In this document: positions 1-9,506 of the stretch, piece after piece | How positions within the stretch are numbered: the stretch's first letter is position 1 | Layout: every line of letters begins with the position of its first letter | Assembly (NCBI GenBank): GCA_963783355.1 | Contig: CAWANF010000015.1 | Location: 94,312-158,311, forward strand | Direction of reading: 5' to 3' | Length of the DNA: 64,000 bases | From: CAWANF01 sp963783355 | GTDB taxonomy: Bacteria > Bacteroidota > Rhodothermia > Balneolales > DATFMH01 | Made by a program: the position numbers and the translations under genes | The notes under the pieces: generated by a model | Database searches by the model: none | Seen by the model: only the letters and a program-made list of their open reading frames with translations | Told to the model about the DNA's origin: nothing

Positions 1-203
1 CTGAAACCCAGTGAAAGCAACGGGATAGGAAGCTTTGCCATGTTTTCGATGCGCAGTCCAAAACCATTTTGCGGGTCTTTACTGCGTACTTCATATGTTG
101 CACCGATTCCGAACTGAGCTGCCGCCGTCGAAATCATAAAACCACCGACAAAAAATAATGTTACAATCCATTTAAGTAAATGTGGATAGAATAGCTTTTT
201 CAT
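1..203 (-). CDS. Partial outer-membrane/exported protein (N-terminus only)
   Basis: This is the first 67 codons of a gene that runs off the left edge of the window, read on the minus strand. The start ATG ends at 203 and has an AGGA box about seven bases upstream. The peptide begins MKKLFYPHLLKW, followed by a hydrophobic stretch (IVTLFFVGGFMIST) and an AAAQ signal-peptidase I site at about residue 30. The mature part (FGIGATYEVRS, then NGFGLRIEN) alternates polar and non-polar residues like the first strands of an outer-membrane beta-barrel. The export signal is clear. The barrel assignment is inferred, and the family cannot be named from this fragment. Confidence 0.7.
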   Translation of the reverse strand, partial: MKKLFYPHLLKWIVTLFFVGGFMISTAAAQFGIGATYEVRSKDPQNGFGLRIENMAKLPIPLLSLGF

Positions 204-352
204 GAGTAGATCCTTTTTAATGATTAAGAACAAATGAATTACACTGCCAAATGTATTTTACTAATAGTAAACAATTTTCATATAAACTGTTAATTCACTT
301 ACCATAATATCAAGCTATTCACGACATAATCCATTTTTTTCAAATTTATATA

Positions 353-381
353 TTTACACTGTTGTTCTTTTCTGCTATAAT
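353..381 (+). promoter_or_regulatory. Sigma70-type promoter of tRNA-Leu
   Basis: A -35 box TTTACA (353-358) and a perfect -10 box TATAAT (376-381) are separated by exactly 17 bp. The -10 box ends 27 bp before the mature tRNA. The classical Bacteroidetes promoter has a TTTG -35 element, so this spacing and sequence fit a proteobacterial-style housekeeping sigma factor better. Confidence 0.72.
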
Positions 382-408
382 ATGTATTCTTGCGTTCCTG
401 AAAAGGAT

Positions 409-495
409 GCCGCCGTGGTGGAATTGGTAGACACGTTGGACTTAAAATCCAATGGGACTTATAATCCCGTGCCGGTTCGAGTCCGGCCGGCGGTA
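409..495 (+). tRNA. tRNA-Leu (anticodon UAA)
   Basis: An 87-nt type II tRNA folds completely. The seven-base-pair acceptor stem (409-415 with 488-494) closes with a G-U pair. The D-arm reads TGGTGGAATTGGTAGACA. The anticodon stem TTGGA/TCCAA encloses TAA at 443-445. A long variable arm is present, and the T-arm is GCCGG-TTCGAGT-CCGGC. Discriminator A495 is usual for leucine. The CCA end is not encoded. It reads UUA/UUG codons. A strong promoter lies upstream and a terminator directly downstream, so it is a single-gene unit. Confidence 0.97.
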
Positions 496-500
496 CTTAA

Positions 501-540
501 AAAAGCCCATAAATAATTATATTTATGGGCTTTTTTATTT
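501..540 (+). terminator. Intrinsic terminator of tRNA-Leu, probably bidirectional
   Basis: A 14-bp stem (501-514 with 521-534) with a six-base loop is followed by a T-tract. Because the stem begins with an A-run, it can also terminate the minus-strand gene whose stop lies at 556. Confidence 0.85.
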
Positions 541-555
541 GTTCAACTTTAATTC

Positions 556-3500
556 TTATTTGAGTAACAGCATTTTACGTGTTTGAACATATCCTTTTGT
601 CCGCAAACGGTAAAAATACAATCCGCTTGCCAGGTGTAAAGCATTGAACTCAATTTGATGGGTTCCTGATGGTTGCCATCCCTTGACTAATGTTGCAACC
701 TCCCGGCCTAAAATATTATACACTTTAAGAGAAACATCCTGAGATCTGACTAAAGAATACGTAATTGTTGTTGTTGGATTGAACGGATTCGGATAGTTTT
801 GTTCCAGCGAGATATGAGCCGGAAAAGTGGGGTTACCCTGACCTTCGATGGCCGTACTTGTTGGAGCATTGGGATTTATCAGGTTCCAGGCTATATTGTT
901 GTCCTCATGTATTTCAGCTATCGTGTTTTTAGGATCTACCACGGCATAAAGCTTTGACTCATTGTTCAGATTTAGCGGTACTTTCCAGTTGGCCAATTCT
1001 ACGATAGCATGCCCCCTCGCCTTTATTGCAGGAACGGCCACACTGTCCGCACCATCCTGGTTGGTGATCTGTGTTCCCCCGTTTTGCGGATCTCCGTAAT
1101 AAAATTTAATGATTGTTCCGGTGGTCATATCTTTGAGGCTGTAATTATCCACACGGGCATAGATCGACACCACTTCTCCCGGCTGCGGATTCACCGGATC
1201 GAAAATAATGTCACGGGATTCTTCTTTTTGAACTTGTGGATCGGTGCTTCCGATGCCTTTTTGCTGATCATAAAACCAGGGAAGATTAAACGTGAGATCC
1301 GGTTTACCGCCGTACATTTTCGCCCACCATGAGGGCACCCCGCCCGACTGGTCCGGGTGAACAGCATAATTAAGGACCAGTGCTCCTACTTTATCCCAGT
1401 ACACATAAGGCGAAACAGTATACGTTTTGGTACCCAGGATAGATTGATTGATCGTTCCAAAATGTACCTGTAGTCCGCTTTCCTGATGCACTGTTGTTGT
1501 TTGAGTCGATATCTGGTTACTTCCATAGGTTCCAGACATTGAAGCTTCCAAATCGACTGATGCTCCGCCAATACTTTCACTGAAATTTGTGGTTATGCTG
1601 CGACTGAGTGTTTGGTAGGATGATCGCGTCCGCTCTGAAATTTTATCGGAACTGAACATAAGGCTCCAGTCCTGTGTCGCTGAACCGGAAAGTTCCCAAG
1701 TGTCGGCGCCTCCCCCGCTGGCAAACCCTCCATTGCCAAATAGTGTAGATCCCGCAGGCAATGCAACTGAATCGGGATAAGAGAGAATATTACCCACTTC
1801 ATGATTCGCCAGATATGTACGGGCCAGTTCACTTTTTCCTGAAAACCAGGTATTCTTCAGGCCATTAAGTCCCGTGAATTTAGGCAGCACAACAGCTACA
1901 TGGCCTACCAGCTTACCCTTTACATACGTCGGATATTCAAAAATGTAGTAATCAGATATTGTGGCATAAATACGATCATCGCCTATAGCATCGGAGGTTA
2001 CCGTTACTCTGTAGGTTTTGGATGCCCCATTGACCTTGGAGAACTCCCCACCATACGTACGATCCATTGTTCCCTTTACCGATGCGGAAACAGAATACAG
2101 ATCTTGCACCCCTCCCCCTACCGATAACCCTTCAGAAAGGGAATTAGAAATTCCCCAATCGGCGCTGACCTGGGTAGAAACTTCCATCGAACTATCAGTG
2201 GCATTTTCGTACATTGATGTAAAATCGCAGCCATTACCACTAAAACAGTTGTCGATATCGTAGGGTGTCCCGTTAAATATATCATAATGTATAGGAGGAG
2301 CATTCAGGATCACAAGGGGCTGTACGATGTTATGAGCAGTCATTTTGCTGGGGGTGCCGAGGTGAACACCATCCGCATTCAGATCGCCCGCTACCAATAC
2401 AAAGTAATCCTCACTATTAACGGGTGTCTGAGGGTCTGCTACCGATTGTGTAGAGCCAATAAACTGATAATTTAATTGGTAAGGATGGGCCTGGTAGTCA
2501 CTCAATTCATAATTTCCCCCGCTATTTGCCGGACCATTATAAGCCATGATATCCGTTCTCAATGAATCGCTGTATGGGAGGTCGCAATCAGTGAGAAGCA
2601 CAGAACGGTGACTATCTCCAATATTAATATTGGAATAGGGAGCGGTTGCATATAGGTATGTGGTTCCAGACTTGTCGAATCCATATATAGAGATTTTGCC
2701 ATTCCCGGCGCCAGTCTGAGATACATTCGGTATGAGATCATCGGTGCCGTTATAATTATAATCCCCAGAGCTTAAACTCACGTTATACCTGTTGGTCTGG
2801 TAAGGATTACCAAGTGGTATTAAGTTAACAGGACTTCCATTATTTGTGACATTCCCGCTGCCGCTAAAGTCGATGGCAAGGCGCTGTAATCCTCCAGAGT
2901 ATGTTAATTCATATTGGTTATTTGAAATATTTTGGCTTTCGTATTCATCTTCGTATGCATACGCCAGATGATCGTGACCGTCACCGTAATAATCGCCGGC
3001 AGCCAGGGACAATTGTGTAATCTCTTCACCTGTATGGACGTTGATGTCTAATTTATATCCTTTGGCAACCGGAGTCTGGGAGTCAATATAATCCTCCCAA
3101 TGACCGGTAACTTTATTTTTTCTTACGATATGAGCCATCAGATACCATTTGTTTATACCCGATGGCTTTATGTTCATGACGGCGACTTCATCAACACCAT
3201 CACCATCAAAATCACCGACCGCAATATCAAATAATGTAGTCTTCGAGTTCGGAGAAAGGAGAACACTCCCAACCTTAATACTGTCTACTGGAGCAGGTGT
3301 ACCATTTATCATCTTGTAAAACACGAGCTGAACCGGTCCGCGGTCGGAACTGCCGTTATCGGCGCAGTAGGCTACTACAAATTCTTCCGCCGGATCCTCA
3401 TCAAAATGGCCCGTAGCGACCCGAATAATGTTATGATCACCGGACGGAGCATTAAATATTTTGGGTACTCCATAATCCTGAACGGTACCATACCAGGCCC

Positions 3501-3906
3501 CTGTACGCTGCAGATTAGTCGTATCTATTTGAGGAACCATAACAGTTACCGTACGATTGGGTCCCTGCCATGCTGCAACGATGTTGTCTTGCCCATCGGC
3601 ATTCAAATCGCCGGTCGCTGCGTCAATCGCGAAATCCGATCCATAAATACCATGTGAACCGTTGTCTTCAAAATAGGTTTTAAAAAGCATCCCGTTTTCA
3701 ACCGCACCTTTGGTATCGAAAATGGAAGCTACAACCGTGTGATTATTAGTAACATGCGGCTTAAAAACAACGGCTTCGTCGTCCCGGCCAAGGTTATATG
3801 TCTTATATAGTGGATCATTCTGATTAACCTGCCCATAGGCAAGCCTTGTAAGAAAAAAGACACTAATAATGATCATTCCCTTTAGTGCACAGCGATTTAT
3901 GAACAT
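556..3906 (-). CDS. Giant secreted FG-GAP/VCBS protein with CARDB domain and type IX secretion tail
   Basis: A 1116-residue exported protein. A signal peptide (hydrophobic IIISVFFLTRL, cleavage near AYGQ, residue 26) is followed by an integrin-like propeller made of repeats with Ca-binding cores: DLNADGQDN about residue 103, DFDGDGVDE about 230, DYYGDGHDH about 305, DYNYNGTDD about 385 and DLNADG about 510. Residues about 570-900 form a Ser/Thr/Gly-rich beta region with no family I can name. Next come a CARDB domain (about 900-1015), a proline/threonine linker and an 85-residue C-terminal sorting domain (NYPNPFNPTTTI ... GLYFYRL ... RKMLLLK). That tail is known to direct export by the type IX system. 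The start is supported by AGGGGG seven bases before the ATG. A shared terminator lies just past the stop. A tandem paralog follows at 4.7-7.9 kb. Confidence 0.88.
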   Translation of the reverse strand: MFINRCALKGMIIISVFFLTRLAYGQVNQNDPLYKTYNLGRDDEAVVFKPHVTNNHTVVASIFDTKGAVENGMLFKTYFEDNGSHGIYGSDFAIDAATGDLNADGQDNIVAAWQGPNRTVTVMVPQIDTTNLQRTGAWYGTVQDYGVPKIFNAPSGDHNIIRVATGHFDEDPAEEFVVAYCADNGSSDRGPVQLVFYKMINGTPAPVDSIKVGSVLLSPNSKTTLFDIAVGDFDGDGVDEVAVMNIKPSGINKWYLMAHIVRKNKVTGHWEDYIDSQTPVAKGYKLDINVHTGEEITQLSLAAGDYYGDGHDHLAYAYEDEYESQNISNNQYELTYSGGLQRLAIDFSGSGNVTNNGSPVNLIPLGNPYQTNRYNVSLSSGDYNYNGTDDLIPNVSQTGAGNGKISIYGFDKSGTTYLYATAPYSNINIGDSHRSVLLTDCDLPYSDSLRTDIMAYNGPANSGGNYELSDYQAHPYQLNYQFIGSTQSVADPQTPVNSEDYFVLVAGDLNADGVHLGTPSKMTAHNIVQPLVILNAPPIHYDIFNGTPYDIDNCFSGNGCDFTSMYENATDSSMEVSTQVSADWGISNSLSEGLSVGGGVQDLYSVSASVKGTMDRTYGGEFSKVNGASKTYRVTVTSDAIGDDRIYATISDYYIFEYPTYVKGKLVGHVAVVLPKFTGLNGLKNTWFSGKSELARTYLANHEVGNILSYPDSVALPAGSTLFGNGGFASGGGADTWELSGSATQDWSLMFSSDKISERTRSSYQTLSRSITTNFSESIGGASVDLEASMSGTYGSNQISTQTTTVHQESGLQVHFGTINQSILGTKTYTVSPYVYWDKVGALVLNYAVHPDQSGGVPSWWAKMYGGKPDLTFNLPWFYDQQKGIGSTDPQVQKEESRDIIFDPVNPQPGEVVSIYARVDNYSLKDMTTGTIIKFYYGDPQNGGTQITNQDGADSVAVPAIKARGHAIVELANWKVPLNLNNESKLYAVVDPKNTIAEIHEDNNIAWNLINPNAPTSTAIEGQGNPTFPAHISLEQNYPNPFNPTTTITYSLVRSQDVSLKVYNILGREVATLVKGWQPSGTHQIEFNALHLASGLYFYRLRTKGYVQTRKMLLLK

Positions 3907-4529
3907 AAGTCCCCCTAATTTCTGATTCCGGTTAGCCTGGTCTATATACTAAATAATGTTAGTTTGGGATAATGAAGAGATACGTTCCTGTACAACCTGT
4001 CCAAAACGAAACTCTTACTCATTCCTCTACAACAGCATCTTTTAATTATTCAAATAGTCGTTCGACTGATTTTCTGAAATTTCACCTGGTCTGGCATTTG
4101 AACAAGAATCGACCTTTGAATCATCATCAGTCGATTATTTGCTCTGATGCTAATCTATTTATATGTTTAAGAAACTCTGAAATTTAAGATATTTGTATTA
4201 AAAACTGCAATTTTACCTCATTTTTTTAATACACTTGGCAAAATAATATAACATAACAGTGGTTAAAAGACTAAATGATGCAGGAGGAAGAGGGTTATAA
4301 CAAATCCCGCAAATGTTTGTACTTTTTGTTTAAACAGCTGCAGATGGGAATGAAAACAGCTTCTGGGTGAGAAAAAGACGAATCCTCACCAATAAAAGGG
4401 CATAGCATTAAAAACAGCCAAACGGATAATACCGTCTGACTGCTTATATAGCGATGACTCGTTTGATAGGCCAATTCCGTATAGCAACTATAGGAGGTGC
4501 ATTGCTGCACGCCCTATACTTAACACGGT
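3907..4529. other. Intergenic region between the two secreted paralogs, with one inverted repeat
   Basis: No convincing gene is present; the short open frames here have no ribosome site and no recognisable composition. The only clear structure is an inverted repeat at 4490-4517 (12-base arms, 10 of 12 paired, loop TTGC). It lies 13 bases beyond the end of the downstream paralog and may end its transcript, although it lacks a T-tract. The upstream half should carry the promoter of the gene starting at 3906. Confidence 0.5.
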
Positions 4530-4742
4530 CTATTTGAGCAACAGCATTTTTCGTGTGAGTACATATCCTTTTGTCCGTAAACGGTAAAAATACAATCCAC
4601 TCGCCAGACGCAAAGCATTGAACTCAATTTGATGCGTTCCCGATGGTTGTCTGCCTTTGACTAACGTTGCAACTTCCCGGCCCAAAATATCATAAACCTT
4701 CAATGAAACATCCTGGGACCTGACCAGCGAATATGATGATCG
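4530..4742 (-). pseudogene. Detached type IX sorting tail of the second FG-GAP paralog (frameshifted)
   Basis: This segment encodes the last 70 or so residues expected for the neighbouring large gene (SYSLVRSQDVSLKVYDIL ... GLYFYRLRTKG ... RKMLLLK), nearly identical to the intact tail of the paralog at 556-3906. It lies in a different frame from the main body. Comparing the two genes codon by codon places one extra base in the minus-strand run ATCATCAT at about 4731-4742. Read alone it has no start or ribosome site, so it is the 3' remainder of the broken gene and not a separate gene. Confidence 0.85.
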
Positions 4743-7700
4743 TTGTTGTAGGATTGAACGGATTAGGATAGTTTTGTTCAAGCGAGATGTGTGCCGGAAG
4801 TCTTGGATTTCCCTGACCTGCAATGGCCGTAGCAGTCGGAGCTTTCGGATTGATCAAATTCCATGCGATATTATTATCTTCATGCACTTCAGATATTGTA
4901 TTATCGCCATCGACTACGGCATATATTTTCGACTGATTCGTCAGGTCGGCCGGCACTTTCCAGTTGGCTAATTCAATTACAGCACTTTTCCGGGCCTGCA
5001 AGGCAGGAACATTCACGCTGCTCACTCCATTTTCATTGGTTATCAAAGTTCCACCATTCCGGGGATCTCCATAATAAAATTTAATGGCAGAACCGGTACT
5101 CATGTCGGTCAGGCTGTAATTATCTACCTTTGCGTATACCGAAACCACCTCGCCGGGTTCAGGATTTACAGGATTGAATATAATATCACGGGTTTCTTCT
5201 TTCTGAACCTGGGGATCTGTGCTCCCAATACCTTTTTCCTGGTCATAAAACCACGGCAAATTGAAGGTAAGATCGGGTTTACTGCCATATTGTTGAGTCC
5301 ACCATGATGGAACACCGGTCGATTGATCGGGTTGAACTGCATAATCGAGAACCAATGCTCCCGCTTTATTCCAATAAACATAGGGAGAAACGGTATACGT
5401 TTTGGTACCCAGGATCGATGCATCAATCGTCCCGAAATGGACCTTAAGCCCGCTTTCCTGGTGTACGGTTGTCTTATGCGTAGAAATCTGATCGTTGTCG
5501 TATGAATCGGACATGGAACCCTCCAAATCAACATCCACCACTCCATAACTGACACTGAGATCAGCCGATACACTTCGGTCCAGTGTCTGATAGGAAGAAC
5601 GGGTTCGTTCGCTGATTTCGGTTGAGCTAAACATCAGCTCCCAATCCTGGCTTGAACTCCCGGAAAGCTCCCAGGTATCGGCACCTCCCCCGCTGGCAAA
5701 GCCACCCTTCCCAAATAGAACAGCACTGTCGGGCAGCGTGGCCGTCTCCTGATACGATAGGATATTGCCCGCTTCATGATTAGACAGGTACGTTCTGGCC
5801 CTCTCACTTTTGCCGGCAAACCACGTGTTCTGCAAACTTTCCAAACCGGTAAATTTTGGCAGAACCACAGCAATATGCCCGCCCAGTTGTCCCTTCGAGT
5901 AAGTCGGATATTCAAGGATATCATAATCAGATACGGTTGCATAGATACGATCGTCGGCAATGGCATCGGAGGTCACGGTTACTTTGTAAGTAGACGACGA
6001 TCCCTGTACTTTCGAAAATCCGCCTCCATACGTGCGATCCAGCGTGCCGGTTATCGAAGCGGATACGGAAAATGGTAATTTTTTTAAAACTCCACTTCCC
6101 CCCGCTGACACAGATGCCGATATTGATTGCGACACCCCCCAGTCGGCATTTACTTCAGTAGAGACTTCCATGGTATTGTCTGTTGCATTGACATAAGTCG
6201 ATTTAAAATCACACGGTGAACCGCTAAAGCATCCGTTCACATCATAGGAAGTACCATTTATGACATCATAATGAATAGGAGGAGCGTTCAATATTACCAG
6301 TGGCTGAACGATATTATGAACGGTCATTCGTTTTGGGGCGCCAAGGTGTACCGCATCGGCATTCAGATCTCCGGCAACCATCGCCCAATGGGCATATGTT
6401 GGAGACATCTGATCGGTAACGGATGCGGTCGGGCTTGAAAATGATGTATAGGATTGGCCCGGCTGAGCCTGGTAATCATGAAGTTCATAATACGTTTCCC
6501 AACTATAGGTCATGATATCCGTTTTCAGAGAATCGCTATAAGGAAGATCGGAATCGGTCAAAACCGCAGAACGGCTGCTGTCTTCCTGCTGGTGATTTCC
6601 AACGAAAGCTACCGCATACTGCTTTAAGTTATTGTTGCTGATAGTATTATTATTGAACCCGTAAATACGGACATCTCCTTTAGCCCTGAACACTAATTCG
6701 TCGATACCGTCATAATTATAGTCCCCCGAGCTCAGACTTACAATGTATCCCCAACCACTTGAACCGGATATTAGAGGCGAGCTTTTATTGCCACCCGGTG
6801 TTGTTATATCAGAACCGGTAAGATCAATATTCAAAGGCTGAAGTCCGATGTAATAGGCACCACTGCTGACATCCCGTGTTTCATACGCATAGGCAAGGTT
6901 GTCGCGTCCGTCTCCGTTAAAATCCCCGGCAGCTAATGCCAGTCGGGCTACCGTATAATTAAAGTTGTAAGGCTCGCTATCTAATGGCTGGCCGGAATTA
7001 ATAAAAGCCGACCATCGATCTGTACTGCTATTTTTTCGGACAATATGAGCCATCAGGTTCCAGCCAAAACTGCTTTTACTGCTGTTCGAAGGACCGGGTT
7101 CAACATCAATAACAGCAACTTCATCTACGCCATCCCCGTCGAAATCGCCTACAGCAATATCGAATAAATTTGTTTGAGACAGTATTCCAGGGTATTTCGT
7201 TTGTAAAGGCCGGATATCCCCAACCTGAATACTGTCGGTGGGACTTGGGGTGCCATTTACCATTTTATAAAATACCAGCTGGACCGGCCCACCCGTGGAA
7301 TCACCGATATCAGCCCAGTAAGCTACGACAAATTCCCTGGAGGCATCGTTATCAAACTGTCCGGTTGCTACCCGGATAATACTTTGAAGATGATTATCTG
7401 CAAACTTTGTTGAATCGAAAAACATTTTAGGCACACCATAATCCTGTACCGAACCATACCATGCACCGGTGCGCTGCAGGTTTGTGGTATCAATTTGCGG
7501 TACCATTAGCGTAATGGTATGATCCGGGCCTTCCCATGCCGCTACAATATTATCTTGTCCGTCGGCATTTAAATCTCCGGTTGCAGCATCTAATGCCTGG
7601 CTCGTTCCATATATACCATGCACTCCCGTATCTTCGAAAGAAGTCATTACGGAAAGCCCGTTTTCAATGGCACCTTTAGTATCGAAAATAGTTGCTGAAA

Positions 7701-7896
7701 CTTTGCCGGATATGACATTATTGCTAAGATACTGAGGTTTAAAAACGATGATTTCAGCATCCTGGCCTAAATTATAGGTATTGTAAAAAGGATCATTCTG
7801 ATCCAATTGAGCGTATGACGATTGTAAACCTGTCAGTGAAAATATTGACAAAAGAAAAAATACGCACAGAGATTCTCCACAAAGATTTTTTTTCAT
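4690..7896 (-). CDS. Second giant FG-GAP/CARDB secreted protein, frameshifted before its sorting tail
   Basis: Paralog of the gene at 556-3906 with the same order: signal peptide (MKKNLCGESL, cleavage near SYAQ), FG-GAP repeats with DLNADGQDN, DFDGDGVDE, DFNGDGRDN and DYNYDGIDE cores, a Ser/Thr-rich middle, CARDB, then NYPNPFNPTTTI. Directly after that motif the frame shifts, and translation ends 12 residues later at 4690 instead of running through the sorting domain to 4530. The start at 7896 is chosen because GGAGG lies five bases before it; an upstream in-frame ATG at 7953 has no such site and would bury the signal peptide. If the shift is real, the product would lack the type IX signal. 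If it is a sequencing error, the gene spans 4530-7896. Confidence 0.85.
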   Translation of the reverse strand: MKKNLCGESLCVFFLLSIFSLTGLQSSYAQLDQNDPFYNTYNLGQDAEIIVFKPQYLSNNVISGKVSATIFDTKGAIENGLSVMTSFEDTGVHGIYGTSQALDAATGDLNADGQDNIVAAWEGPDHTITLMVPQIDTTNLQRTGAWYGSVQDYGVPKMFFDSTKFADNHLQSIIRVATGQFDNDASREFVVAYWADIGDSTGGPVQLVFYKMVNGTPSPTDSIQVGDIRPLQTKYPGILSQTNLFDIAVGDFDGDGVDEVAVIDVEPGPSNSSKSSFGWNLMAHIVRKNSSTDRWSAFINSGQPLDSEPYNFNYTVARLALAAGDFNGDGRDNLAYAYETRDVSSGAYYIGLQPLNIDLTGSDITTPGGNKSSPLISGSSGWGYIVSLSSGDYNYDGIDELVFRAKGDVRIYGFNNNTISNNNLKQYAVAFVGNHQQEDSSRSAVLTDSDLPYSDSLKTDIMTYSWETYYELHDYQAQPGQSYTSFSSPTASVTDQMSPTYAHWAMVAGDLNADAVHLGAPKRMTVHNIVQPLVILNAPPIHYDVINGTSYDVNGCFSGSPCDFKSTYVNATDNTMEVSTEVNADWGVSQSISASVSAGGSGVLKKLPFSVSASITGTLDRTYGGGFSKVQGSSSTYKVTVTSDAIADDRIYATVSDYDILEYPTYSKGQLGGHIAVVLPKFTGLESLQNTWFAGKSERARTYLSNHEAGNILSYQETATLPDSAVLFGKGGFASGGGADTWELSGSSSQDWELMFSSTEISERTRSSYQTLDRSVSADLSVSYGVVDVDLEGSMSDSYDNDQISTHKTTVHQESGLKVHFGTIDASILGTKTYTVSPYVYWNKAGALVLDYAVQPDQSTGVPSWWTQQYGSKPDLTFNLPWFYDQEKGIGSTDPQVQKEETRDIIFNPVNPEPGEVVSVYAKVDNYSLTDMSTGSAIKFYYGDPRNGGTLITNENGVSSVNVPALQARKSAVIELANWKVPADLTNQSKIYAVVDGDNTISEVHEDNNIAWNLINPKAPTATAIAGQGNPRLPAHISLEQNYPNPFNPTTTIIIFAGQVPGCFIEGL

Positions 7897-8138
7897 AAAT
7901 CCTCCAGCTACTTTTACTAAACCTGAATCAGACCTGGCAGTTACAAATTCCACTTTCTATATAATCAAGCATAATGAGATAATAATCAATAGCTTAATTA
8001 TATATTAATGATTTAAATAGAATAAATACCTGCGCTTTTTTAATATCAAATAAAAGAAAGGGATTTGATATTACATGCTAATTAGCATCGTCTAATAAAG
8101 AATTAAAACAGGAATCCGGATTAGAACCGAAATTCCGT

Positions 8139-8858
8139 TTATATCATGTGCATCAATGCATAGCGTATCATAACGCCTACAAGAATAGCCAATGCCCAGC
8201 TCATCAGGGTCCCTATCAAAATATATTCAGCCTGTTTTCTCCCTGATTTACTATCCACTCCGATTCTCAAAATTGATTTTGCAGCTATAAGCAAACCTAA
8301 AGCGGAATAGGCCGACAATAACACAAACGTGAGAACCAAAATACGTTCGAAATAACCAATCCATTTCCCGGCCTCTTTTAATCCCTGATCATCATCGTCG
8401 ATTTCGAAGCGATATTTCACAAACTGTTGAATGATGATACCAATCGGCCAGATTACCAAGACATACCCCAGGATCATCAGCCATATATTATCGTTTCTCA
8501 TCAATCCATATAAATAACCCGGCATATCATTTAGGAATCCGGTAAAAAGTCCCCATACAATGAAAATGACGATGAGGTGAGTGCTCTGATCGATAAAGAA
8601 ATAGCGTAATTTTTCCGGGCGATAGGATTTCCAGATATCAATCATCAAATGAGCAAGGGCAATGGCCACAGCTACCCACCACGCCTGCAACTGAAAGATA
8701 AAAAGCCATGCCAGTCCTCCATGTATAAACACATGTCCCCAAAGGGAGCCTGATTTCCAATGCTTTTCGCGGCGTTGTTTAATCCAGGAATCGGGTTGAA
8801 ATGGAAAATCCGCCAGGATATGAGCTGTAATCAATTTTATGAGGAGTAAATAATTCAT
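8139..8858 (-). CDS. DUF3307 family membrane protein
   Basis: About 239 residues with several hydrophobic helices: the N-terminal LLLIKLITAHILADF, LAWLFIFQLQAWWVAVAIALAH, LIVIFIVWGLFTGFL, IWLMILGYVLVIWPIGIII, then two more near the C-terminus. The N-terminal H-(x)3-D-F pattern (HILADFPFQ), the HVFIHGG segment and the AHLMID segment are typical of DUF3307, a family of unknown function. An in-frame TTG lies two codons upstream, but the ATG at 8858 is preferred. It starts only eight bases after the SatD stop, so the two genes are co-transcribed, as they often are in Bacteroidetes and relatives. Confidence 0.82.
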   Translation of the reverse strand: MNYLLLIKLITAHILADFPFQPDSWIKQRREKHWKSGSLWGHVFIHGGLAWLFIFQLQAWWVAVAIALAHLMIDIWKSYRPEKLRYFFIDQSTHLIVIFIVWGLFTGFLNDMPGYLYGLMRNDNIWLMILGYVLVIWPIGIIIQQFVKYRFEIDDDDQGLKEAGKWIGYFERILVLTFVLLSAYSALGLLIAAKSILRIGVDSKSGRKQAEYILIGTLMSWALAILVGVMIRYALMHMI

Positions 8859-8866
8859 AGGCAAAA

Positions 8867-9502
8867 TTATAATCCGTCGGTAAATTTCGTCTCAAAAAAA
8901 GCAACGACCTTATTGATTTCATTCCAGTGCGCCGATTGCAGCCTCTTATTCACGGCCGATTGAACAATGGACAATTTATTGGCAATCTCCGTTTGAGTAA
9001 AACCGCAACTGCTCCAATACACGGCTTCAGCTTGTGCCGCGGACCATCCTGTAATAATCACATCTGTAAGAACGCTAAGTATTTCCATAAAGTCATCATT
9101 CTTTTTGTCCCCAGTATGAATAACCAAATGTTTTTTTTCACTTTTCAATGCATCCAAACCCTGACCGGAACGGCGAAAGGCCGTACCATCTGAACTCCCC
9201 AGTGTTTTACCTTTGAATGAAATATCCCCAAACCCGATGGAGATTCGTAGGTCTACTCTGGTTTTGGCATATTTCGACATTCCTGATTTGACCAGGCATC
9301 GCAATTGTATCGCTTTTTTAAAGGCTTGCTGTGGATCATCAACTAATAACTGGAAGCTGTCACCTCTCAGAACATCATACCGGTCCTTATGTCTTTCCAA
9401 TTGTTCAAGCGTCTCCCATAAAACCTGTTCCAGCTTTTTCCGCTGTGGCGGGTTCAGGCGTGTTGAGTTTACGACATCGCCGGTTATTACTGCTGCTTTC
9501 AT
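8867..9502 (-). CDS. SatD-family protein with C-terminal helix-turn-helix
   Basis: A 211-residue soluble protein. The N-terminus (AVITGDVVNSTRL) and the block LRGDSFQLLV match the SatD family, which is related to the secretion- and acid-tolerance sat operon of streptococci; its biochemical role is not established. The last 60 residues (AEAVYWSSCGFTQTEIANKL, then VQSAVNKRLQSA) look like a sigma-region-4 or LuxR-type helix-turn-helix, so it may bind DNA. It heads a two-gene unit with the DUF3307 gene. Repeated GATAATA motifs and a perfect palindrome lie directly upstream, which suggests autoregulation. Confidence 0.8.
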   Translation of the reverse strand: MKAAVITGDVVNSTRLNPPQRKKLEQVLWETLEQLERHKDRYDVLRGDSFQLLVDDPQQAFKKAIQLRCLVKSGMSKYAKTRVDLRISIGFGDISFKGKTLGSSDGTAFRRSGQGLDALKSEKKHLVIHTGDKKNDDFMEILSVLTDVIITGWSAAQAEAVYWSSCGFTQTEIANKLSIVQSAVNKRLQSAHWNEINKVVAFFETKFTDGL

Positions 9503-9506
9503 GCTT

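Noticed and set aside
3972..4510. Two open frames of 71 codons between the secreted paralogs
   Set aside because: No ribosome sites, no domain-like composition, and one spans an inverted repeat.
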